Below are positions 1 to 5,535 of a DNA stretch of 6,922 nt, in pieces. The translations under genes and the position numbers were made by a program. Where the stretch lies: the NCBI GenBank assembly GCA_964603915.1, contig CAZRWU010000167.1, positions 1-6,922 on the forward strand. The letters are read 5' to 3'. Positions within the stretch are counted from its first letter, which is position 1. Every line of letters starts with the position of its first letter. The notes under the pieces are model-generated. The model did not search any database and was not told the DNA's origin. It saw only the letters and a program-made list of their open reading frames with translations. Origin of the DNA: REEP01 sp964603915. GTDB taxonomy: Bacteria; Pseudomonadota; Alphaproteobacteria; Rhodospirillales; Defluviicoccaceae.

Positions 1-138
1 GGTTCGTTCCGCCGTCCCGGCGACGGCGCCGCCCGCCGCCTGGACGTCCTGTCCCACGCCGCGAATCGTGTTGCACCCCGAAACGCCGGCGGCGGCCAGG
101 ACCGCCAGGATAAGCACCCAATGCATCTGCTTCGCCAT
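1..138 (-). CDS. Entericidin A/B-family small lipoprotein (3' end cut by window edge)
   Basis: The 46 visible residues begin with MAKQ, then a hydrophobic stretch (about residues 6-18, HWVLILAVLAAAG) and a lipobox VSGC with Cys22 as the likely lipidated residue. After the Cys comes NTIRGVGQDVQAAGGAVAGT, the signature of entericidin-type peptides (C-N-T-x-x-G-x-G-x-D-x-x-x-x-G). Family members are about 40-50 residues long, so only the last few codons and the stop should lie outside the window. The protein is expected to be exported and anchored in the outer membrane. Entericidins are known as small envelope lipoproteins linked in E. coli to stationary-phase lysis; in alphaproteobacteria they are common orphans whose role is unclear. 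A GAGAGG ribosome binding site lies at 150-155, 11 nt before the ATG. It is downstream of, and on the same strand as, the GST gene. Confidence 0.85.
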   Translation of the reverse strand, partial: MAKQMHWVLILAVLAAAGVSGCNTIRGVGQDVQAAGGAVAGTAERT

Positions 139-166
139 GATCGTTCTTACCTCTCGTTTCGCCAAG

Positions 167-286
167 TCAGGATGTCGCCGGGCGCTTCGCGCCCTTGATG
201 GCCAACCATAAGCGCGGGCCGGCCCGGCGGTCCAGCAGCGTCTCGCCGGCAACGATTCCGTTGGCCAACCGCTGAATCGCCGCCAT
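167..286 (-). CDS. Possible 39-residue small ORF, unknown function
   Basis: An ATG at 286-284 lies 14 nt after the GST stop codon, preceded by a weak CAGGG-like ribosome binding sequence, and opens 39 codons ending in TGA at 169-167. The product begins MAAIQRLANGIVAGETLL and ends in a basic tail (IKGAKRPATS). It has no signal peptide, clear membrane segment or motif I recognise. The open frame extends upstream into the GST coding region, as expected by chance in GC-rich DNA, so it may not be a gene. The position directly behind the GST gene would allow co-translation. The alternative is plain spacer between the GST and entericidin genes. Confidence 0.2.
   Translation of the reverse strand: MAAIQRLANGIVAGETLLDRRAGPRLWLAIKGAKRPATS
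180..194 (-). repeat. Short GC-rich inverted repeat (hairpin) between GST and entericidin genes
   Basis: GGGCGC and GCGCCC form a perfect 6-bp stem around a 3-nt loop (GAA on the minus strand). No run of U follows on either strand, so it does not qualify as a standard intrinsic terminator. It could still stabilise or attenuate a transcript running from the GST gene into the entericidin gene. Hairpins this short also arise by chance in GC-rich DNA. Confidence 0.3.
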
Positions 287-300
287 GAGCGGCCCTGTTT

Positions 301-930
301 TCAAGCGGCCGCGCTGGCGCGCCGGCTCACCGATTCGTGCCAGCGTCGGAGGTGGCCGTGCTCCTCGCCGGGCCTGAGCTTGATCCACGCCGCGAAATCG
401 ACCGTGACCTGGGCGGTGATGTCGGCGATGGTGTAGCGGTCGCCGGCGACGTATGCGCTCTCGCCGAGGCGATCATCGAGCTCCGTGAAAAAGCGCTGAA
501 CCCGCGCCTTGCCCCGCTCGACCAGCTCCGGTATCTGGGCGACGTCGGCGAAGCCGGGAAGCGCGCGGCCGCGCATGCGCGGAGAGGCATTGCGCAGCGC
601 CTCGGCGACGGCGAGGAACCCGTCGACCTCGCAGTGATGGTCCCACATCGCGACGATCGCCTTTTCCTTGGCGTCGCGGCCCATCAGCGGCGGATCGGGA
701 TAGGCTTCTTCGAGGTAGCGGCAGACGGCGACGGCCTCGCTGATGGTCGTGCCGTCGTCAAGCACGAGCGCCGGCACCGTGCACCACGGATTGATCTTGC
801 GAAACGCCTCCGACAAATGCTCGCCGCCGGCCAGATCGACCTGCACCGTCTCCACCGTCAAACCCTTTTCCGCAAGGAAAATTCGCGCGCGCCGGGGGCT
901 CGGCGCAGTCTTGCAGTCGTAGAATTTCAT
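301..930 (-). CDS. Glutathione S-transferase family protein, Gtt2-like
   Basis: A cytosolic glutathione S-transferase-fold protein of 209 residues, the usual length. Residues 1-80 form the thioredoxin-like domain: it starts MKFYDCKTAPSPRRARIFLA, which resembles the Gtt2-like subgroup (MKLYDSPTAPNPRR type). It has the cis-proline motif TVPAL (Pro53) and the helix TISEAVAVCRYLEE. The helical C-terminal domain contains the folding motif YVAGDRYTIADITA (about 160-173, with Thr167 and Asp170 as capping box). The position normally occupied by the glutathione-binding Ser of the Glu-Ser pair is Ala66 (E65-A66), so glutathione affinity may be altered. The substrate cannot be told from sequence. The start at 930 is chosen because the homologous region begins exactly there and GGGAGAA (941-947) lies 10 nt upstream. 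The open frame continues upstream to about 1182 but that part has no GST-like sequence. The likely role is detoxification or stress response. Confidence 0.92.
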   Translation of the reverse strand: MKFYDCKTAPSPRRARIFLAEKGLTVETVQVDLAGGEHLSEAFRKINPWCTVPALVLDDGTTISEAVAVCRYLEEAYPDPPLMGRDAKEKAIVAMWDHHCEVDGFLAVAEALRNASPRMRGRALPGFADVAQIPELVERGKARVQRFFTELDDRLGESAYVAGDRYTIADITAQVTVDFAAWIKLRPGEEHGHLRRWHESVSRRASAAA

Positions 931-1162
931 CGTGTTCCGTTTCTCCCGCGATGACATGCCATAACAGGTCCGCATGGCTGAAGCGCGACTGTGACGGCGC
1001 GCCGGCTTTTTGACAACACCGCCCATCCCGTTTCCTCGCCTATTCTTCCGGTCCCGCACGGCGGCGCAACGAATCATTAACCTTTCAGACAAAAAGAGAC
1101 CGGAACAAGAACAGCGAGAATCGCCGCTTTTTGCCGCTCGAATCATCCCCCGGGGCGCGGAT

Positions 1163-1192
1163 GGGAATGCCGCCGTCAACAAGGGAATGCCG
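1163..1192 (+). repeat. 10-bp direct repeat GGGAATGCCG, two copies
   Basis: GGGAATGCCG occurs at 1163-1172 and again at 1183-1192, exactly 20 bp start to start, which is close to two helical turns and would put both copies on one face of the DNA. They lie 19 bp upstream of the candidate -35 element of the operon. This is the geometry of an activator or repressor binding site, but the regulator is not identifiable from the window. Confidence 0.35.
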
Positions 1193-1210
1193 AAGCAGCC
1201 ACAATCACTA

Positions 1211-1239
1211 TTGCCCCCATACGGGGTAAATCTTATACC
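1211..1239 (+). promoter_or_regulatory. Candidate sigma70-type promoter for the TackOD1-GT2-HlyD operon
   Basis: TTGCCC (1211-1216) and TATACC (1234-1239) are spaced 17 bp apart, a reasonable -35/-10 pair. The spacer starts with an imperfectly centred palindrome, CCCC-ATAC-GGGG (1215-1226), which overlaps the -35 and could be an operator. Transcription would begin near 1246, giving a leader of about 35-40 nt. A second, weaker possibility is TTGAGG (1241-1246) with an AT-rich hexamer around 1264-1270. This is a prediction by eye. Confidence 0.4.
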
Positions 1240-1266
1240 TTTGAGGGTAGATCCGCGTTTCTCAAA
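1240..1266 (+). repeat. Inverted repeat TTTGAG / CTCAAA just upstream of the first operon gene
   Basis: TTTGAG (1240-1245) and CTCAAA (1261-1266) are perfect inverted copies, 21 bp start to start. This could be a two-half-site operator downstream of the candidate -10, or a weak leader hairpin close to the start codon. Six-base arms may be coincidence. Confidence 0.22.
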
Positions 1267-1282
1267 TATAGCCGGTTGAACA

Positions 1283-2635
1283 ATGGCCGATGCGCTCCTT
1301 GAAGATGGATCAGGCGCCCCGCGCGAAGACCGCGAAGACCCGGCGCCGCGCCTGTTCTGGGGATTCGATGCTCCTCTCGACGCGCCGTTGAGCGCCGGAT
1401 GGGAGAGCGCCGGTTATGTCGATGAGGCGGAAGTCTTGTGTCTGCCGAAATCGCTCGGCGAGGCCGACTTGAAGGTCCTGCTCCAGGACGATCCCCTCAA
1501 ACCCGTCATCCTCGTGGACCCTCCTGTCGACGCGGCGCGCTGGCGCGAGCAGCTTCGCGACGCCCGCGCGACGGCGCTTCGCGTGCGCGAGCTTCATGCC
1601 GCGGTCGGACGCAGCTACAAGGACGACCTCTACCGCCTCGCCCTCGGATTCGCCTTCACGCGCGGCAATCGCATTTGCGCTTCCATCGGGGCGCAATGGC
1701 GGCGCGGCTACGGCCATGCGTGCGACCTGGCGCTCGCCGCCGCCGGCGGCGGTCCCGACACCACCCCTCTTCTCGTCTCCCTCGTCGCATCGGGATTTCT
1801 CGCCGAGCATCTTGTCGAGGTCGCGCACGCCTGCCCGTCGTGCGGGAGCATCCAGCTTCTTTTTCGCGACGGGTGCCAAGCGTGCGCCTCGCCCGACGTT
1901 CGCATCGTCGACCTCGTCCATCACTTTCGCTGCGGGCATCAAGCCCCGGAAACGCAGTTCGCCAGCCGCCACAATCTTTACATCTGCCCGAAGTGTCGCC
2001 GCGAGCTGCGCCATTTCGGGCTCGATTACGACAAACCCGGGGAAATTACGGTCTGCGGCGGGTGCGGCCACGTCGGGGCCGAGACGATCGTCCATGGCCG
2101 ATGCCTGACCTGTGACGCCTCGTTTCCGGCGACCGACGCGCCGAAGCTGCGCATCTTCGAGTACACCCTCACCGGCATCGGCATGCATGCGGTGTTGAGC
2201 GGTCAGGGGCGGCTGTTCGACCCGGCCCGGCTCCTGGAAAAGCACTTGCCGCTGATGCCGCTGGATACCTTGTTCATGATCGCCCGCAAGTTCGCCGCGC
2301 TCGGCAACCGCACCATCGTCCAGACGCTGCTGATGACGGTGTGCCTCGACCGGGCGATCGCCGAGAGCCAGACGAGCGGCGAGGAGATCAGGCTTCTCGT
2401 CAAGATCGGCATCGAACTGGTCAAGCTGATCCGCGAGACGGACACCGTCGCCTATGACAGAGGAAACATCTATCTGCTCATGCCGGCGGCCAGTCAGGAA
2501 GACGCGAACGCGGTGCGGCAGCGCATGATGAACGCGCTGCTTCCGGTGTTCGACGCGTCGCTTCTCGACCGTCTGACCTGGCAGGCGGAAGAGGTCGAGC
2601 AGTTCCTCGCCGCCGCCGCGGCGCCGGACCGATGA
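1283..2635 (+). CDS. TackOD1-type triple zinc-ribbon protein with C-terminal degenerate GGDEF domain (putative c-di-GMP receptor)
   Basis: A soluble 450-residue protein with no signal peptide or membrane segment. Residues 1-180 are a poorly recognisable N-terminal region. Residues 184-277 hold three tandem zinc ribbons: C184/C187/C198/C201, then C217/H219/C235/C238, then C258/C261/C274/C277. The surrounding sequence (ACPSCGS, VHHFRCGHQAPE, CPKCRRELRHFGLDYDKPGE) fits the TackOD1 metal-binding family as I remember it. Residues about 315-420 match the layout of a GGDEF domain: LLMTVCLD as the core strand, GEEIRLLVKIGIELVKLIRETD as the helix, then RGNIYLLMPAASQEDANAVRQRM in place of GGDEF-F-x-x-x-LP. 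The catalytic motif is lost (RGNIY, 393-397) but RETD (384-387) sits exactly five residues before it, where the c-di-GMP inhibitory site (RxxD) lies in cyclases. It is therefore probably not a cyclase but may bind c-di-GMP. The start is firm, since an in-frame TGA lies at 1277-1279. No Shine-Dalgarno is obvious. The stop overlaps the glycosyltransferase start, suggesting partnership. The zinc ribbons are clear; the nucleotide-binding role is inferred. Confidence 0.9.
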   Translation: MADALLEDGSGAPREDREDPAPRLFWGFDAPLDAPLSAGWESAGYVDEAEVLCLPKSLGEADLKVLLQDDPLKPVILVDPPVDAARWREQLRDARATALRVRELHAAVGRSYKDDLYRLALGFAFTRGNRICASIGAQWRRGYGHACDLALAAAGGGPDTTPLLVSLVASGFLAEHLVEVAHACPSCGSIQLLFRDGCQACASPDVRIVDLVHHFRCGHQAPETQFASRHNLYICPKCRRELRHFGLDYDKPGEITVCGGCGHVGAETIVHGRCLTCDASFPATDAPKLRIFEYTLTGIGMHAVLSGQGRLFDPARLLEKHLPLMPLDTLFMIARKFAALGNRTIVQTLLMTVCLDRAIAESQTSGEEIRLLVKIGIELVKLIRETDTVAYDRGNIYLLMPAASQEDANAVRQRMMNALLPVFDASLLDRLTWQAEEVEQFLAAAAAPDR

Positions 2636-3918
2636 CCGCCGACGCGCTGCAGTTTCTATTCAACCAGAGCGTCGAGAGCCTGCTCGCGACCTTCTGGATT
2701 CTCATCTATGTCGAAGTGCCCCGCTTTCTGATCGGCGCCATCGTCCTCGGATGGTTCATCTTGTTCCGCCGTGATGGGACCGCCGAAGGGCGCGGCGGCG
2801 GAGGATCTTACCGAGGAGCCGCGATCAGCGCCGTCGTCGCCGGCCACAACGCGGCGCGCGGCGTCGAGCGGACGGTCGCCTCGTTGCGCGAGCAAAGCGA
2901 GAGGGCGATCCAGATCATCGTCGTCAACGACGGCTCCACCGACGACACGGACCGGATCTGCCGGAAACTGCGGCAGCGCGGACGGATCGACAGCTACATC
3001 GCCTTGCGAACGCGGGGCGGCAAGGCGGCCGCGGTGAACGCCGCGCTGGCCCTCGCCCGCCACCCCTTGTTCCTCGTCACCGACGCCGACACCACCTTCG
3101 ATCGCGACGCCCTCGCGCGCGCGTCGGCCTTTTTCGCCGATCCGCGCGTCGGCGTCGTCGGCGGCAACCTGCGCGTCCGCAACAAGAACGCCTCGCTCGC
3201 AACGAGGGTGCAGCAAATCAATTACGGTTTCAGCGTCACCCTGGGACGGATCGTCAAGGACGCGCTCGGGTTCTACTTCGTCGCGTCGGGGGCGTTCGGG
3301 CTCTACCGGACGCAGGCCGTCCGCGCCATCGGCGGCTGGGACGTCGGCCCGGGCGAGGACGGCGACGTTCTCACCCGCCTTCGCCTGGCCGGCTGGAGAG
3401 CCCGCTTCGCTTATCGCGCCATCGCGATGACCGACGTTCCGGCGAACTTCGTTTCCCTCGCCCGGCAGCGGCTGCGCTGGGATCGCTCGATGATCCGCAA
3501 CCGGCTGCGCAAGGCCGGACCGAGCGTGCTCAATCCTCTCCGGCCGGGCTTCGACGCCGTCTTCGCCCTCAGCTTTCTGGAGATCTATTTTTTCAACGGC
3601 CTCCTTTCCGTTCTGCATGTCGTCTACGTCGCAACGATCATCAGCGAGTTCGGATTTTTCTCGCTGACGCTGTTCGTCATCGTCTTTGCCGCCTACGCCT
3701 TCGCGTCCCTCGTCAAGTTCTTCGTCATGCTCAGCCTCTCCTCCCGCCCGATCGAGGACCTCCGCCTTTTGCCCTACCTTCCCCTGTTCGCGCTGACCTC
3801 CAACCTTCTGCTGTTCACGGTGAGGCTCTACGCCCACGCCAACGAGTTGATCGCGCGCGGCTCCTACGGCGACGCCTACGTGCCGCGGAAGGTGCGGCGG
3901 CAAACCCAGAGGTATTAG
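2632..3918 (+). CDS. Processive family 2 glycosyltransferase, membrane-embedded polysaccharide synthase
   Basis: A 428-residue inner-membrane synthase of the cellulose/chitin/hyaluronan/Alg8 type, expected to polymerise a nucleotide-sugar in the cytoplasm and move the chain through its own membrane channel. N-terminal membrane segment(s) lie at about 18-46. The GT-A catalytic domain (about 62-290) has VVNDGSTDD (D100), the metal/UDP-binding D151-A-D153, the acceptor-side GED (G241-E242-D243) as catalytic base region, and QRLRW (Q279-W283), the Q-x-x-R-W signature of processive enzymes. Three further hydrophobic blocks follow (about 309-335, 340-369, 379-400), the second probably including an interface helix. 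It ends in a short basic tail (PRKVRRQTQRY) with no PilZ domain, unlike BcsA. The start ATG overlaps the preceding stop (ATGA, 2632-2635) and has no Shine-Dalgarno of its own, so translation is probably coupled. The sugar product cannot be read from the sequence; the combination with a HlyD protein suggests an Alg8- or BgsA-like system. Confidence 0.93.
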   Translation: MTADALQFLFNQSVESLLATFWILIYVEVPRFLIGAIVLGWFILFRRDGTAEGRGGGGSYRGAAISAVVAGHNAARGVERTVASLREQSERAIQIIVVNDGSTDDTDRICRKLRQRGRIDSYIALRTRGGKAAAVNAALALARHPLFLVTDADTTFDRDALARASAFFADPRVGVVGGNLRVRNKNASLATRVQQINYGFSVTLGRIVKDALGFYFVASGAFGLYRTQAVRAIGGWDVGPGEDGDVLTRLRLAGWRARFAYRAIAMTDVPANFVSLARQRLRWDRSMIRNRLRKAGPSVLNPLRPGFDAVFALSFLEIYFFNGLLSVLHVVYVATIISEFGFFSLTLFVIVFAAYAFASLVKFFVMLSLSSRPIEDLRLLPYLPLFALTSNLLLFTVRLYAHANELIARGSYGDAYVPRKVRRQTQRY

Positions 3919-3953
3919 CCGCGAGAAGCGGAGGGACCGAGCGAAAGCCACCT

Positions 3954-3959
3954 GAGAAG
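3954..3959 (+). promoter_or_regulatory. Ribosome binding site for the HlyD gene
   Basis: GAGAAG lies 7 nt before the ATG at 3967. In-frame ATGs at 3991 and 4003 have no comparable site, which supports the first ATG as the start. The site lies in the 48-nt gap after the glycosyltransferase, so this gene, unlike its upstream neighbour, appears able to initiate independently. Confidence 0.5.
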
Positions 3960-3966
3960 TCCTCGG

Positions 3967-5058
3967 ATGCATCACATAACGCCCCGGAACATGCCATACC
4001 GCATGGTCGCCGACATCAGGCGGGAGCCGCTGCGGATCGGCAAGATCATCTATCTTGTCGTCATCGGCGGCATCGTGATCGGGCTGTTCCACATCACGCT
4101 GGGCCACCTTTATCTGCTGCGCGGGGGCGGCTTCGTTTATGCCGGCAACAGCGTCGTCGCGCTCGAATTCGACGCGCGCGTCGCCGCGCTGGCGGTGCAG
4201 GACGGAGACCAGGTCGAGGCGGGACAATTGCTTTTGCGCTACGATTCGTTCGCTCTGCGCCGCGACTTCGTCGAGTTCGCCATGCGGATCAGCGAGCTGG
4301 AGCGGCGGCTGAGCGAGGCGCGGATTCAAAAGGCGCGTCTCGACGCCACCATCGAGACGGCCACCGCCTACAGCAATCTGACCCAGGAAGTCGAAAACGC
4401 CCTCATCAAGCTGCGCGCCGACGGACTGGCGTCCAACTCGCGGGTCAGCACGGAGGCTCTGCGGCGCTTCGAGGCGCGGCGTAATCTTCTCGGTTTCACC
4501 GCCGAACGCGATCAGCTTGCCGCGGAAGCCTTTCGCCTCGCCGCCGGAATCGAGCAGACTCGCCGCTACCTCGACGATCTGATCAGCCGGTTCAACCACG
4601 GCGAGGTGCGCGCCCACGAGCCGGGCGTCGTCACCGGCGTCGCGATCTCGGCGGGCGCCGTCGCGAAAAAAGGCGAGCCGCTGATGCGCATCTTCTCGGG
4701 CCGGCGCTTCATTCTCGCCTATCTCGACGGCTCCTCGCTGGTCTCGCGCGAACCCGGCGAGCCGGTGATCGTCGGCCTGCCGGCGGGCGTGCTCGCGATT
4801 GGCCGGATCGCCCGCATCACCTCCGTGGCGGACCGCCTGCCGGAGGAATTCCAGCCGCGATTCAAGCCGGCGGCGCGGCAACAGCTGGTCGTCATCGAGG
4901 TCGATCCGCGGCTTCTCGCCCAATCCCCGGTGATGACCACGGCCACGATCTATAAGCCCCTCGGTCTTGCAACGGCGCTGCGGCTTATCGGGAAAGGTCA
5001 GGGCGCCGCCCCCCAGGCGCAGCCGCTAGCCGCCCTCGGTCCGCTCCCGCAGCAGTGA
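3967..5058 (+). CDS. HlyD-family membrane-fusion (periplasmic adaptor) protein, Alg44/BgsB-like arrangement
   Basis: A 363-residue inner-membrane protein with its bulk in the periplasm. A basic cytoplasmic tail (1-26) precedes one transmembrane helix (about 27-51). Residues 53-97 form the first half of a lipoyl-like domain (VAALAVQDGDQVEAGQLLLRYD), 98-212 a long helical hairpin, and 213-245 the second lipoyl half (VRAHEPGVVTGVAISAGAVA, then KKGEPLMRI). Residues 246-335 form a beta-barrel-like part (FILAYLDGSSL, PVIVGLPAG), and a Pro/Ala/Gln-rich tail ends the protein. This is the HlyD/Alg44 periplasmic plan. Alg44 carries a cytoplasmic PilZ domain before the membrane helix; here only about 26 residues are present, so that sensor is absent. 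With the glycosyltransferase upstream it probably links the synthase to export across the periplasm rather than serving a drug pump; no ABC or RND partner is visible. The last 33 bp overlap the convergent DUF1499 gene. Confidence 0.88.
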   Translation: MHHITPRNMPYRMVADIRREPLRIGKIIYLVVIGGIVIGLFHITLGHLYLLRGGGFVYAGNSVVALEFDARVAALAVQDGDQVEAGQLLLRYDSFALRRDFVEFAMRISELERRLSEARIQKARLDATIETATAYSNLTQEVENALIKLRADGLASNSRVSTEALRRFEARRNLLGFTAERDQLAAEAFRLAAGIEQTRRYLDDLISRFNHGEVRAHEPGVVTGVAISAGAVAKKGEPLMRIFSGRRFILAYLDGSSLVSREPGEPVIVGLPAGVLAIGRIARITSVADRLPEEFQPRFKPAARQQLVVIEVDPRLLAQSPVMTTATIYKPLGLATALRLIGKGQGAAPQAQPLAALGPLPQQ

Positions 5059-5535
5059 TACCCATGTTTCGAGGCGGCGGCGGTTCACGCCCAGATCCCA
5101 ATAGCCGACCCGCGCGCGGCTGTAGGCGATGATGGTCGAGCGCGCCGCGTCGACGGGAAGGATTTGGGCGCTGATTCGGTCGGTAAAGCCGAACACCGCG
5201 CTCTTTTGCTCGGCCTCGATCCGCAGGCCGTCCGGCGAGACGGCGAGGACGCGGGCGCGCGGCTGCTCCTCGACGATCCGGGTCCAGATGGCGGCGACGC
5301 GCTCGGCGGGCGCATCGAACACCGGCGCCGTTTCGTCGGCGCGCGCCGGGCCGAAGCCGGACGGCGCGATCAGCCAGTTATTGGGGCTGTCCGCGGTCCG
5401 CAGCGCGGCGAAATCGGTGAAGGGGGCCTCCTCCGCCATGGCTTCCTCCTGCCTCGGAGTTGCGCCGCAGGCGGCCAACGCGAGCACCGCGAGCGCGACG
5501 ATCCATCCCTTGCAACCCGCCGCCAGACCGCTCAT
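5026..5535 (-). CDS. DUF1499-domain lipoprotein
   Basis: A 169-residue predicted lipoprotein. The signal peptide has a hydrophobic core WIVALAVLALA and lipobox LAAC with Cys23 as the modified residue. The next residue is Gly, so outer-membrane sorting is plausible. Residues about 40-165 match DUF1499: SPNNWL (50-55), the FGFTDRI strand (115-121), and the conserved end SRARVGYWDLGVNRRRLETW (139-158). The molecular function of DUF1499 is not known to me. The start is set by the lipoprotein signal; the frame upstream of it is a shadow of typA. A GGAAGG sequence at 5549-5554 lies 13 nt upstream. The ATG overlaps the typA stop (ATGA, 5532-5535), implying translational coupling to typA. The 3' end runs into the convergent hlyD gene. 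Confidence 0.9.
   Translation of the reverse strand: MSGLAAGCKGWIVALAVLALAACGATPRQEEAMAEEAPFTDFAALRTADSPNNWLIAPSGFGPARADETAPVFDAPAERVAAIWTRIVEEQPRARVLAVSPDGLRIEAEQKSAVFGFTDRISAQILPVDAARSTIIAYSRARVGYWDLGVNRRRLETWVSLLRERTEGG

Larger units (their letters stand above)
931..1282. other. 352-bp divergent intergenic region
   Basis: This separates the minus-strand GST gene from the plus-strand zinc-ribbon/glycosyltransferase operon and must hold promoters for both. It is visibly less GC-rich than the flanking genes, most clearly from 1200 to 1282. On the plus strand it contains a 10-bp direct repeat (1163-1192), a candidate promoter with a palindrome in its spacer (1211-1239), and an inverted repeat near the start codon (1240-1266). 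For the GST direction the best -35-like hexamer is TTGTCA (plus-strand 1011-1016), but no convincing -10 lies at the right distance. I see no RNA gene or convincing protein gene here. Confidence 0.7.

Noticed and set aside
337..954. A 205-codon plus-strand open frame over the GST gene.
   Set aside because: It is antisense to a GST with intact family motifs and has no recognisable domain; it also begins inside that gene.
995..1011. CGGCGCGCCG palindrome followed by GCTTTTT, resembling an intrinsic terminator on the plus strand.
   Set aside because: The perfect palindrome leaves no loop, so the usable stem is about 3 bp. No plus-strand gene lies upstream to be terminated.
988..1016. TTGTCA on the minus strand as the -35 of a GST promoter.
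   Set aside because: The sequence at 17-18 bp spacing (CACAGT) is a poor -10 match, so the promoter could not be supported.
1077..1084. TTAACC, similar to a half-site of the alphaproteobacterial cell-cycle regulator CtrA.
   Set aside because: There is no second half-site at the required spacing, and a single six-base match is expected by chance.
1010..1279. An 89-codon open frame with a TTG start, in the same frame as the zinc-ribbon gene and ending 3 nt before its ATG, which could suggest a leader peptide or stop-codon read-through.
   Set aside because: The predicted residues are Pro/Arg-rich without recognisable features, there is no ribosome binding site, and the stretch overlaps the promoter elements and is less GC-rich than the genes. 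It looks like intergenic DNA.
4018..4035. R-x-x-x-R in the HlyD N-terminal tail (REPLR), reminiscent of the PilZ c-di-GMP-binding arm.
   Set aside because: The membrane helix begins a few residues later, leaving no PilZ barrel; the basic residues are explained by the positive-inside rule.
2656..4923. A very long (755-codon) open frame on the minus strand opposite the glycosyltransferase and hlyD genes.
   Set aside because: It is rich in Asp, Arg, Ala and Gly in the manner of antisense frames in GC-rich DNA, and the plus strand encodes two clear families with catalytic motifs.
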